Below, one piece after another: positions 45,414 to 56,117 of a stretch of DNA of 64,000 nucleotides. Location: the NCBI GenBank assembly GCA_964036195.1, contig OZ038450.1:3722701-3786700 (forward strand), read 5' to 3'. The translations under genes and the position numbers were made by a program. Positions within the stretch are counted from its first letter, which is position 1; each line of letters starts with the position of its first letter. The notes beneath the pieces were generated by a model, which saw only the letters and a list, made by a program, of their open reading frames with translations, was not told the origin of the DNA and did no database searches. This DNA comes from Sphaerolaimus hirsutus (lineage: Eukaryota; Nematoda; Chromadorea; Monhysterida; Sphaerolaimidae).

Positions 45414-46637
45414 TTTCATTGAAAGTGCCAAAAAGTCCACCAATTAGCGGTACCCTGGCTGGTTTTTTGGGAAATACGGTATTTGCAATGGTATCTCTAA
45501 GGAGCAGTTATGCACTTAATTTCGTATTGAGCAAATTGCGGTTGTGGGAGTTAAATGTCGCAATTCAAAAATGTGATCTTGAAGGGTATTTCCAAAAAGC
45601 TGTAAGGTTTTTTTGTACGCATTTATGTAGCACAGACAATTTTTCGGATGCGTTGATTTCATGTGGATTGTTCTAAATAGTACGGGGAGATAACTTCATT
45701 TCCTTGACATCGGGGCATCATTCCAGTGTGAGAAAACAATATTTTTTATTCGTGTGGTTGACTCGGGTAGGGTCCAAACGGAATCCCGATCCCGAATACC
45801 GAAAAATTCCTGGACTTTGTGGTCCCGATGCCGAAACCTCAATCCCGAACCCGAAATCTACAAATCGCAATCCCGTTCCCGAAATGTTGAAAATACCAAT
45901 ACCGATCCCGAAAGGTCAATCCCGATCCCGAAATCTCGCAAAACCAATCCCGATGCCGAAAAGTCAATCCCGTTTGAACCCTACCTTGGGGTGAAACATT
46001 GTCACTTATTCTAGGTAATATTGTAATCGGTATGACGATCTTCATACAGTACTCAGGTCCCCTTGGTAGTAATGGAAAAGACACCTGAAAAAATCCCTCA
46101 GAGGGGGGTTTATTTAGGTATGGATTAATAGCATATCAAAGTACGTTTTCAGAGGATTAATGTCATTTTTCGTTTTTCATTGCGATTTTTCCCATTTTGC
46201 CTTTCCTTTTCAATCGATTCAATGTTTTTTATTCAATGATGTAAAAGTGTCAAGGGTCAAAATCCTGGAGACCCTTGATAATGAGTTCGTTATAAATAGT
46301 TTGAATAGTGCATCGCAGTAGTTGTATTGCATTTTTACAGCGGATTTCTTGCATAATAGATTATTAGAACTGGGTTGGAAATTATCATGGTTCGTAAGAA
46401 TTCTATTGATATTGCTTGTTAACCATTCGCATTGTGTTCAATTTGCCATGTGAAGTGTCAGCTAGAAATTCGTCTCGCCATTCAATCCACCAAAATCCAT
46501 ATAATTACCTGTAAAGAATCGTGGATGCGTTAAAGTTGAACTGAAGACAAAACGTGTGACGCGAATGTTCATGGGACATGGAGTTGGGTATTTGACTTAA
46601 AGTTGTTGTCCATGTTGTTCTTGTGTGTCACCCCATA
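45414..46637. other. Region after module 3 with a CCCGAT-word element
   Basis: At 45768-45983 ends TAGGGTCCAAACGGAAT and ATCCCGTTTGAACCCTA enclose degenerate repeats of CCCGATCCCGAAA. An 85-codon open frame near 45419-45676 has no ATG and is not supported as a gene. Confidence 0.6.
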
Positions 46638-46975
46638 TACCGTATTTGCTTGAACAGTTCCCCCCTTGAATAATTCCCCCTTCGAATAATCCCCCCTGTA
46701 AGACGAGTCAGGAAATAATAATCCCCGTCTCGAATTATCCCCCCCCCTTAAAAGAGATTTGCTCAATTTATTGTGCCCAATTTGAACAAAAATGGCACGT
46801 TTTTGTGTGAATAAAGCATATTTCATCAAATGAGTTGATAGAAACATGGTTGAAATTGTTGACGACATAAAAATACCCCCCCCCCCGAAATAATTCCCCC
46901 TCGATTAGTTCCCCCCTCAAAAAAGTCTGACGAAATAATACTCCCCCAGGGGGATTATTCAAGCAAATACGGTAC
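46638..46975. mobile_element. Word element with ACCGTATTTGCTTGAA ends
   Basis: TACCGTATTTGCTTGAA and TTCAAGCAAATACGGTA are perfectly inverted. The core repeats CCCCCCTCGAATAATT. Confidence 0.85.
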
Positions 46976-47017
46976 ATGCCATATTCAACCACCAGCTGCA
47001 TCAAAACGAAGTTTGCC

Positions 47018-47345
47018 ATGCCAAAAGAATCGTTCCACATAAATGGGTTTCCCTGTTTCCCGGCTGTGCACCCAGCGCCAGTCGATGTTGCAGCCCAGCT
47101 AAATGCATTATGTGTAGTCGTGTGCTCGACGGATTTGACACTCTGCACTCGCACTGATTTGTGTCTCACGTTGGAATCGTGCCAATGATAATTAAAGTAT
47201 GCAATTTTTGTAAAAAGATGAAAAAATTCATTCTTGTGAATACGTAAACATAAATATAACGTTATAACAGAAAACTTTTTTAATGAAATTTTCATGCATT
47301 AAATATCATTGGCACGCTTCCAACGTGAACCACGCGTGCAAGGTG
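47018..47345. other. Possible first exon fused to a MITE
   Basis: ATG 47018 opens a protein-like stretch ending near 47125, where a MITE of the GTGCCAATGAT family begins (CGTTGGAATCGTGCC near 47173, GGCACGCTTCCAACG near 47310). It could be a displaced start exon for module 4, but no donor is convincing. Confidence 0.3.
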
Positions 47346-47664
47346 TTGAGTAACTGCATTATACTGATTGGGTAATGGTGTATAAGAATTCATGCCCTAT
47401 AGCACAATTTCCAGTTATTGTCACAATTTCACTGCATGTTTTGGAAGCAGTACACAAGTTAGGTGGAACTAAATTGAAAAAATAGAGGTAGCTGGCTCTA
47501 ATTTTGACTCTCACAAAAAAATTTATCCTACTCCATGTCCCGTGATTATAGCAGCATCACAGCTTACGTTTTCTACATTTCTGCTTTGAGTTAATGGCGA
47601 TTTTTAACGGATTGTATTTTGTTTCGACTCTTGTATTTCCACTTGTCATCGTGGGGTACTCATC

Positions 47665-47755
47665 CAGGGGCCAGTCCCTCACCCTGAAAAATGCCTTAAT
47701 TTTTTATATTTTGTGTCTGGGTATTTCACATTTTACAGGGTGCGAGACTAGCCTG
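47665..47755. mobile_element. Intergenic relative of the hairpin introns (E)
   Basis: CAGGGGCCAGTCCCTCACCC and its inverted partner (ACAGGGTGCGAGACTAGCCTG) enclose a short core. The ends match the hairpin introns, including CATTTTACAGGGT. It shows the family also exists outside genes. Confidence 0.55.
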
Positions 47756-48135
47756 TGATAGTTTCGGTATAGCTTGTAAAACGAATGAGTTAAGCCTTTA
47801 AATAAATGATTACATTTCCTGGCCCCACTTGCCCAACCAGTATTTAATAGTTTCAGCATTTCCTAATCCAATATGGTTTTATCCAAATTGTCAGCAAGTC
47901 ACAGAAGCCTGGGATTTTTAATTCAAATACAAATATTTACCAAATACCAGATATTTACCACCATTCAATGTAAAATTTTCTAATACAGATGCATATATAA
48001 AATGTCCATTGCCAAACATGTCCATTAGAATTCCATCAGATCGGAAAAATTTCTACGTTGTCAATTTGCAGTACCGTCGGTTACTTTTATATTCAGGGTG
48101 AAGTTATTCTGATGTGCCGTACAAATTATCTAATG

Positions 48136-48369
48136 GCCCTACACACACTAGTTTTCACCGTGACTGATGTGAAAACTGAAATGGCGACATGGCGACATCC
48201 AGCCTACTCATTTTGTATGCATTATGTGTTTTAGTTTTCAAAGTTTAACTATCATTTATTTAAACTCAAATTTAAATCAAATCAAATCATTCAACCGTGA
48301 TTTTTAATTTGCATTTGAAAAAATTTCAGTTTTCACACGAAGTCACGGTGAAAACTAGTGTGTGTAGGC
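48136..48369. mobile_element. MITE with CCTACACACACTAGTTTTCACCG ends
   Basis: CCCTACACACACTAGTTTTC at the left and GAAAACTAGTGTGTGTAGG at the right are inverted. They are related to family T. Confidence 0.8.
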
Positions 48370-48668
48370 ACATTGTATTAACCCGTGCTTTGTTTGTTTT
48401 CTACAAAGATTTCTTGAGAATGGTTCTAGATTCCACTTTTTTGTACTCTATTTTTATGTATATAATGTATTTTAATATACATACAATACCTTCGTTGATT
48501 TATTTACTTGCGTATTTCCGACGTAGATATCTGTCGAGAATGAATAAGAATAAATAATTGAATTAACGTTTTCTCAATAAATTCAACGATGTTACAAATT
48601 TATTTGGGGTCATTTAAAAATTGTTTCACATTCAATGAATACCTTTTTGTATTCTATTTTTTGTCTAG

Positions 48669-51600
48669 AGAACTCGAGACTAAATATGTCAGCAAAAAAA
48701 ATTTTCAGCAATTCAAACGCACCAATTTACCTGGCGGGATCATGGCCAGATGTCAGGTAAATAACGTAACGTTTTCCATTTGGGAATGTCTTGTCTTTAG
48801 TGAATTCTCGACGCATTCCATTGTAGTTCATATGGCCGGTTCGATTCCCTCTGGTAGCAGTGCCGTTTTTGCACTCTTTCAATTTCGACGTGTGGCGTAT
48901 GTTTTGGTGAGAACTTAGAGTGACGGAACGAATTTCCTGGAGAAAAAAACTCGTCATCATTTCAAAATTTACTTCGTTTAAAATAATCACAGCCGAGCGA
49001 CGCGACACGGCAGGCGTTCAAGCAAAAGACCCGTCGAAAGGCGACCAGCAGTTACAATGTGGACGTTGATGTCAAATATGAATCAAATTACGTCAACCAT
49101 GCAGGTAATAGTCGCCTGTGTGTGTGGTTCAAGCGGATTTCGGGATTGGCAGTCCCGATCCAGAAATCTCGGAAAACTAATCCGTCCCGAAGATTTTCAT
49201 ATCCCGATCCTGTGACCCCAATCCCTAACCCAGAAAAATCTTTGGACACGATAAAAACGTTTAAAAATATTTTTTTGCATTAAGAAATGTGAACAGAAAC
49301 ATCCAGTGTCCAATTTTCGCCACTGTTATGGCATCCAGGTGTAAAGAAAAATTTTATGGCAAATCAGAGAAAAACTTTAATATCATAACAATGTCCAAAG
49401 TCTCTATTCCGATCCCAAAAACTCCGACAACCAATTCCGACCACGAAAAGTCAATCCCGTTTGAACCCCACCCGCGTGTAATGCGGGGTGTGTTCCAAAA
49501 GTAGCGCACGCGCAGGCGATATCGTTTGGCAGCGGTGCGGCGAGTGCGGCGCCAAATTCACCACCGAGCTGCAGGTGGTGCAGCACATTCGAGACAATCA
49601 CGCGTTGAGTTCGGAAAGCGTCGCGTGGCCAGATGGAACCGGTCCGGTCGGAAAAGGCGCCGTAGTGAAGAGTGGTGCGGTTGATTGTGACTACCGTATT
49701 TCCTCGAAATACCGCTCGGGGGTGATTGTTTCAGAGTGAGAATTTTGAGGGTGGTTAAACGAGGGGGGCTTATTATTTCGCCAGAATTTTTTTGAAAACC
49801 CAGTACTAACTTGTCACTTGTAACGTACGTACCAATTAACTCCGTGTAATAGAGTCTATACACTTACATAAGTATGTAGATGGTAAAAAAAGGTTCTAAC
49901 GTAACACAGTGGTTCTTTTTAACGTCTGTTCTGCATTGCCCAGATCGCAAACCGCAGCTTTAGTCATTTATGTTCCCTTTACATACAATCAGGGGGTGTA
50001 TTTCGAGATGGTGGGTAATTATTTCATAGTGTCCATTTTGAGGGGGGGGGGGTATTTCCAGACGGGTATTTCGAGGGGGGGTATTTCGAGGAAATACGGT
50101 ATTTAGATTTACACTTTCTGATAATGGTTGTTGTGAATTGACTGTACTCCTTGCACGCGTGGCTCACGCTGGAAACGCGCCAAGGATGTTTAAGGCATGC
50201 GATTTTCATAAAAGATGAAAAAATTCATTGCTGTTATAATGTTGTACGTTAAAATATGTCATCGATGAAAAAAAAAGTCATCTTTTTACAAAAAGTGAAT
50301 GCCTTAATTATCATTGGCACGCTTCCAATGTAAGACAATAAGTGCTAGTGCAAGCGAAAATTTTTACCTGTTCCCAGTCAATTCCGGTACGGTAAAATAT
50401 TTATGTATCGTCCCGCCTGCAGCACCATTGTTAACCGGTCGACACCAGCCCGCGAATCACACGAAGGACAGACACGCTGTGCAAACGTGCAAACAAACCG
50501 AAAGGATAGCACAGCAGATTTGCGGTGAATGCGGCGCACAATTCGAGACTGAGGAGCAGTTGACACTGCACATTCGTCACAAACACAAGGGCTGTTCCGA
50601 AAGTACTGCACAGTCTCGTTTGCTGCCATGTACCCAGTGTGATGTGAAATTTACGACCAGGTGCCAATTCCACAAGTGGACAAGTGACAAGAATAGTGAT
50701 AAGTGTTAAGTATATTCACAAGTTAAAAGGCAAGTGTTTATAATTGAATGACACTTTTAAGTAAAGGTAGAAGTCAAGTATACAAGTAATGCTGTAACAA
50801 TTCGATTCGAATTGATAATGCACATGTGTGTACTTATCACTCACCACTTTTCTCATAACTTGCCCACTTGCGGAATTGGCCCCAGATTGCAACTAGATGC
50901 CCACTTCAGCGACAAACACGCTAGCGGTTCCAAAAGTACTGCACAGTCGACTACGATCGCTCTGGTCGAATGTGACCTGTGTGGAGCTGAACTCAGGGAC
51001 ACGCTGCAGGGGAGAGAACACAAATGTAAAAAGCGCGCTAGGCGTTCCAAAAGTGGTGGGCAGGTGCATTTAATCGGTCCGTGGTGGTGTGATAACTGCG
51101 ATACGGAAATCGCCAACGAGATACAGCTAAAGAACCATGTTTGTGAAAAACTGCAGGTCGGTTTGATCCGCTTTGAGTGTGTTTTCGTGAAAGTTGTAAT
51201 TTGTTAGTGGTCGGTGTCTTGTAACTCTTGGCGCAATTCAGAGGTCTAGTATAGGCTTTACCAGGGGTCTCGAATGGGGGGTTACCCCCCCCCCTCCAAA
51301 CCGCCCAGCTATCTATCTATCCCGGAGGCTGCTCAGCTATCTATCTATCTTGTATACCCATTTTGAGATATTTTTCACCTACCTTAAGCGATTTTTCTCC
51401 CTTTTCTTCTTTCTACACCCTGAAATAGCCTATATACCGAACCACCACAACCCCCCCCCCCGACCCTCCTTCCCCCAAAATTTTTTTACAGCTATTTGTC
51501 TATCGCGAAGGCCGCTCAGCTATCTATCCAACCACTCGGAGGGTCAAAATTCAAGATACCCCTGGGCTTTACTATCCATAAAAAACGCTCCAGCGATCTA

Positions 51601-52019
51601 TCTGTTCCAGATACCGCTCGCCGCTCGGCTATCTATCAATCATGAGGCAAATTTTAGGCCACTATCACTTCAAGTGCCACATAAATCGCCTAGCTATTTA
51701 GGTAAATATCTATCTGGAGCCATTTTTGGTAAATTTTGCCCCAATTTTCACCGCGAACGCCCCCAGAAACAGTTTCAGTTATCAATCTATCTTACAAAGG
51801 GTCCAAATATACAAGATCCCTGGCGCCATTTTGCTATTCAGATTATTTGCACTTTGATACCCACAGGGTCTGGATCAAACGGCAGAAAGAATTTTCAAGT
51901 TTTACCGATGCGGTGTGCCCTACTGCGAGTTTGCAGCTGACTCCGTTGGTACGCTACGCGCACATAAAAAGAGAAAAACCAGCTTTCATGGGAAATGCAA
52001 GTGGGTGGCGTTGAATTGA
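48669..52019 (+). CDS. Module 4: C2H2 zinc-finger gene, 5' end unresolved (6 exons)
   Basis: Exons 48669-48756, 48993-49104, 49516-49674, 50423-50660, 50886-51156 and 51867-52019 join in frame (entry phase 2, then 0,1,1,2,0) to a TGA at 52017. Fingers: C-x2-C-x12-H-x4-H in exon 3, the same in exon 4, and one split between exons 4 and 5 by a hairpin intron. Two degenerate CxxC...HxC units lie in exon 5, and exon 6 ends with a C-x4-C-x12-H finger. The end of exon 3 is uncertain because a repeat (49690-50103) begins nearby. No start ATG was found, so a 5' exon lies upstream or elsewhere. Its last two exons are duplicated in module 5. Confidence 0.65.
49115..49475. repeat. Decayed CCCGAT-word element in module 4 intron
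   Basis: Scattered CCCGATCC and CCCGAAA words lie between GGTTCAAGCGGATTTCGG and CAATCCCGTTTGAACCCC, as in 45768-45983. Confidence 0.55.
49690..50103. mobile_element. Word element with ACCGTATTTCCTCGAAATAC ends, copy 1
   Basis: TACCGTATTTCCTCGAAATA and its inverse enclose CCCCCTCGAAATA-type words and a unique middle. The middle matches the outer parts of 53205-54112 in reverse, showing that the latter has an insertion. Confidence 0.8.
50145..50345. mobile_element. MITE family with GTGCCAATGAT arms, copy 3
   Basis: ACGCTGGAAACGCGCCAAGGAT near 50166 and ATCATTGGCACGCTTCCAAT near 50309 are inverted arms. The core has AAAAGATGAAAAAATTCATT as at 47217. Confidence 0.6.
50661..50885 (+). mobile_element. 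Hairpin intron (Introner-like) F
   Basis: This 225-bp intron starts GTGCCAATTCCACAAGTGG and ends CCACTTGCGGAATTGGCCCCAG, so its ends are inverted repeats reaching both splice sites. It splits a C2H2 finger in phase 2. The core differs from A to D (repeats of CAAGTG words) but the GTGCCA start is shared. Confidence 0.75.
51262..51564. mobile_element. hAT-like word element, TSD GGCTTTAC
   Basis: CAGGGGTCTCGAATGGGG and TTCAAGATACCCCTG are flanked by GGCTTTAC at 51254-51261 and 51565-51572. The core holds AGCTATCTATCTATC words. It lies in the last intron of module 4, and the paralogous intron of module 5 lacks it. Confidence 0.9.
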
Positions 52020-52302
52020 GCATGCCGTATTAAATTGTCGAATGAATTTGACTGGAAAAGTTATCTGAGTTCACTTCAAAAATCTATTTCAAACGCCTTG
52101 AATAACCATGGGGCGCGATTTCGTTCATGTGTTTATTTGTGTTGACAGATGTATAAAACTGTTTATTAAATAGTTGCATACATTCCCGTTCATAGGACCA
52201 TGTGTAAAATGGATGTTTTTCTGTTGACCACTGAAAGACTGTCAACTAGACTTCGTAACCACACTTCATCACTAGGTATTTGAACTTATTTTTTCCTTAC
52301 AG

Positions 52303-55054
52303 CTACCACTGTCCGCGCTGCCCATATCAGGGGTATCGCCAGCGGGTGTCACCCACAGACGATGTAAAATGTCCTGTAGTATAGAAATGTCATGCAAAGT
52401 ATCAGACATCATGTAAAATCCCCTATAAAGCGGCAAACTTATTTTTCCATTTTACAGGGCATTTTACATAACATTTGACACTTTGCATGACATTTGACAT
52501 TTTACAGGACATTTTACAGAGTCCGGGAGTGCCCCCAGGATCTGACTTTCCACTTAAAGCGCATGCACCAAATCTTATCGGGCCCCGATCGGCAATTTCG
52601 CATGTGTTTCGGAAACGAAATAGGGTCGCGGCGCGTAGAAAATCAGAAGGCGAAAAATCCGGAGACTTCACTTCCGAAAAAGAGAGCGCCGCAGAAACGG
52701 AGAGTACAAGCGTCTCCTGCGAATGTGAGTGTAAATGAGGTATATTTTTTATATTGTCTCCACATAAAATAAATATAACAAAATCTCTCTGGAAAAACCT
52801 GGAGAAAATATAAATATACTCGGCGGACCGCAAGTATGCGCAGAATCCTGCCATAATTTGTGATAAATTTCGTAATTAATTAATCAATAGTAAAAACGAA
52901 ATATTATGATGATAAATAAAAGCTGGAAAAAATTTGATTCATTGTTCAGATGGGTTATGGTAGAATTCCATACTAAGTGTGATGTCCGCCGAGTATACCC
53001 CAATATAATTTTTATATTTAAAAAAATATAAGTCTCCCATGATGTTTGAAAGTGGTGCCCAGGTGGATTTAATCGGTCCGTGGTGGTGTGATAACTGCGG
53101 TACGGAAATCGCCAACAAGATACAGCTGAAGAACCATGTTTGTGAAAAAGTGCAGGTCGGTTTAGTCCGCTTTGAGTGTGTTTTTGTGAAAGTTGTAACT
53201 TGTAAGTACCGTATTTCCTCGAAATACCCCCCGCCCTCAAGATACCCCCCTCGAAATACCCCCCTCAAAATGGACACTATGAACTTATAAACCCCTCCTC
53301 GAAATACCCCCCCCCCAAATATAGTGTATAGAGGACGTAAATGACAAAAGCTACAGTTTGATCCGGGAAACGCAGAATACCGTATTGGCTTGTTTTGAGT
53401 GCCATGCTTTAATTGAGTGCCATGCTCGAATACAGTGCCAGGGTAACTGCCTTATGAAACAATACAGTGCCATGCTTGAATTGAGTGCCCCCCACACCTA
53501 AGTAATAGAAACAAACATGACGAGGGAAACGCAGTACGTTCAAAAACGTTACTGCATGCGAGTGGCTTCTGTTCTGTCGCTTCTGTTGTTAAAAAAATCC
53601 AGTCGTTGTTGTATTTATCTAATTGACGCAGCTGTTGCAATTACATCATAATTACGCAGCTGGAATCGATATACGTACCAAAATATTATGTATATCGATG
53701 TCTATAATGGAATTGAAATGCGTTACCAAATAATACAGTATCATGCTCGAATTGAGTGCCATGCTCTAATTGAGTGCCACTGTAAAGACGTTGTGAAAAA
53801 ATACAGTGCCCGGGGTTCAAAACAAGCCAATACGGTTCACGTTATAAACAATGACTGTGTTATGTTAGAAAAGAGTTTATAACGTCTAGGTACTTACATA
53901 TTTAAGTCTATAGAGTCCTATAGATGGCCGTTTTTGTTGCATGTTTAAACGTCTGTGCACGTTACAAACAACTATTTACTGGGATTTCAAAAAAATTCTG
54001 GCGAAATAATAAACCCCCCTCGAATTACCCCCCTTCCCCTCGAAATACCCCCCTCAAAATTCTCACTCTGAAAAAATAAACGCCCTTGGGGTTTTTCGAG
54101 GAAATACGGTAGTCAGTTTCTTGTAACTCGTGGCGCAATTCAGGGGTCTAGTAAAGGGTTAACTCTCCGACGGTGCACTATTCCGCACATCGGCCTATTC
54201 CGCATTTTGGCTCATCCCGCATTTTGGCCTATCCCGCACACAAACCCATCACGCACACTGCCTATCTCGCACATTACACCGGCAAGATGCGGGATAGGCC
54301 AAAATGCGGAATGGGCAGGTAAATGTGCGGGATGAGCCAAAATGCGGAATAGGCCGATGTGCGGAATAGGCATGCGCCTAACTCTCCCAAGAAAAGCTCC
54401 AGCTATCTATCTGTCCCAGACACCGCTCTCCGCTCAGCTATCTATCAATCATGAGGCAAATTTGAGGCCACTATCACTTAAAGCGCCACATAAATCGCCT
54501 AGCTATCTAGGTAAATATCTATCTGGAGCCATTTTTGATAAATTTTGCCCGAATTTTCACCGCGAACGCCCCCCAGCCCCCAGTTTCAGTTATAAATCTA
54601 TCTTACAAAGGGGCCAAATCTACAAGATTTACTCGGCGGACAGCACACTTAGTATGAAAACCTACCATAATTTAATGAATAAAATCTTGTGATAAATTTC
54701 GTAATTGATAATTCGTATTCGTATATTCCATAGTTAAAACGAAATATAATGATGAAAAACTGTATAATTTTTGGTTCATTATTCAGATGGGTTATTGTAG
54801 GTTTTCATACTGAGTGTGATATCCGCCGCGTATACCTGGCGCCATTTTGCTATTCAGATTATTTACAATATGATACTCACTCACAGGGTCTGGATCAGAC
54901 GGCAGAAAGAATTTCCAAGATTTACCGATGCGGTGTGCCCTACTGCGAGTTTGCAGCTGACTCCGTTGGTACGCTGCGCACGCATGAAACCAGATCAACC
55001 AGCTATCATGGGAAATGCAAGTGGGTGGCGTTGAATCGGTGTCACACGCACTAG
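52303..55054 (+). CDS. Module 5: zinc-finger exon set with stop replaced by a MITE (4 exons)
   Basis: Exons 52303-52345, 52539-52724, 53063-53155 and 54887-55054 join in frame (entry phase 2, then phase 0). The first finger (C-x2-C-x12-H-x4-H) is split by hairpin intron C. A basic linker follows, then a CxxC...HxC unit and a final C-x4-C finger. The last two exons are duplicates of module 4 exons. In module 4 the last exon ends AAT TGA. Here a family T MITE starts at that point, so translation runs five codons into the MITE and stops at TAG 55052-55054. No ATG start was found. Confidence 0.65.
52346..52538 (+). mobile_element. Hairpin intron (Introner-like) C
   Basis: This 193-bp intron starts GTGTCACCCACAGACG and ends GTCCGGGAGTGCCCCCAG, with TGTAAAATG/CATTTTACA arms. 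It is paralogous to D by segmental duplication. Confidence 0.72.
52815..52997. mobile_element. MITE family M, copy 3
   Basis: TATACTCGGCGGACCGCAAG to CCGCCGAGTATA. It was duplicated together with exons to 56627-56808. Confidence 0.85.
53205..54112. mobile_element. Word element with ACCGTATTTCCTCGAAATAC ends, copy 2, interrupted
   Basis: ACCGTATTTCCTCGAAATAC at the left and TCGAGGAAATACGGTA at the right enclose CCCCCTCGAAATA words. A second element occupies about 53379-53838. It lies in the last intron of module 5. Confidence 0.8.
53379..53838. mobile_element. Nested word element with GAGTGCCATGCT core
   Basis: ACCGTATTGGCTTGTTTTGA and TCAAAACAAGCCAATACGGT are perfect inverted ends. The core repeats GAGTGCCATGCTCGAATT at both sides. 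Confidence 0.88.
54179..54379. mobile_element. Hairpin of CCTATTCCGCA words, TSD TAACTCTC
   Basis: The left half repeats CCTAT(T/C)CCGCATTTTGGC and the right half its inverse (GCCAAAATGCGGGATAGG). TAACTCTCC borders both sides (near 54169 and 54380), within a TATCTATC-type element. Confidence 0.82.
54629..54834. mobile_element. MITE family M, copy 4
   Basis: TTACTCGGCGGACAGCACAC to CCGCCGCGTATA with the same palindromic core. It is inserted into the duplicated hAT-like region. Confidence 0.85.
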
Positions 55055-55203
55055 TTGACAATCGACACCAAATGTCAACTGGTTCCGATCCCAATTCAAA
55101 GCTTGCTGACGAGCCAACTAACACGTTGAAATGGAAGCTTAGAATTGGAATCGGAACCAGTTGACATTTGGTGTCGATGTCAACTAGTGTGTGTGGGACC
55201 ATT
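55039..55203. mobile_element. MITE family T, copy 2, in module 5 last exon
   Basis: GTGTCACACGCACTAGTTGAC and GTCAACTAGTGTGTGTGGGAC are inverted ends with CCAAATGTCAACTGGTTCC arms. It begins at the ancestral stop codon position of the exon. Confidence 0.8.
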
Positions 55204-55207
55204 GAAC

Positions 55208-55939
55208 ATGCCTAGGGTTCAAACGGGATCCCGATCCCGTATCCGGAGAAATTTCGGGATTTTGTAGTCCCGATCCCGAAACGTCAATCCCGATCCCGAA
55301 ATTTGAAAAAGCCAATCCCGATCCCGATCCTGAGAGTTTGAAAATCCCAATCCCGATCCCGAAAAAAATGCCCCAATCCCGATCCCGGAAAAATTCACAG
55401 ACACAAAAGGTACCAGAAATGTCACTTTTGAAGGACCATTTTGTATGCAGTTTGTAAAAAATTTGCGCGCAAGCGCGCATTTCCCCACCTCCCTCTATAT
55501 CTCTCTGTTGCGTCGGCATGGACACCACTACAAATGGCTCTATACAGTGCCCATTGCCATAGTTTAAAGTTAATACACATGCATATATGGTAGCCAGTGG
55601 TGTGAATGACAATGCCAGGCAGCCAATTGCGCAGTGCCTAAATGAATCCATGCATTGTTTTGGATGACAATTTAATCCAACTTTTCTGGCATCCATTGTT
55701 TTTGGTGTTTTGGGCCATTTTGTGAAATATCAGGGGAAAAACCCTGAAAGCCAATTTTTTAGGCCTAAATCCCGATCCCGAAAAAAACGCCAATCCCGAT
55801 CCCGATCCCGAAAGGACAATCCCGATCCCGACCCCGAAATCTAAAAAGCCAATCCCGATCCCGAAAGGCCCATCCCGATCCCGATCCCGAAATCTCAAAA
55901 AACCAATCCCGATCCCGAAAAGTCAATCCCGTTTGAACC
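55208..55939. mobile_element. CCCGAT-word element, largest copy
   Basis: Ends TAGGGTTCAAACGGGATCCC and ATCCCGTTTGAACC enclose two blocks of CCCGATCCCGAAA words (55225-55390, 55770-55930). Between them is a unique piece holding TTTGCGCGCAAGCGCGCAT. Confidence 0.82.
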
Positions 55940-56117
55940 ATTTCGTGTCTATGTTTATTTCTGTTGGCAGATGAATAAAACTGTTTAAAAATAGTTACAT
56001 TCCCGTTCATAGGAACATGTGTAAAATGGATTTTTCTGTTGACAACTGATCGACTGTCAACTAGACTTCGTAACCACACTTCATCACTAGGTATTTCAAT
56101 TTATTTTTTCCTTACAG

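Noticed and set aside
45419-45676. 85-codon ORF after module 3
   Set aside because: No ATG, no splice support, and it begins right after a stop codon in likely 3' UTR.
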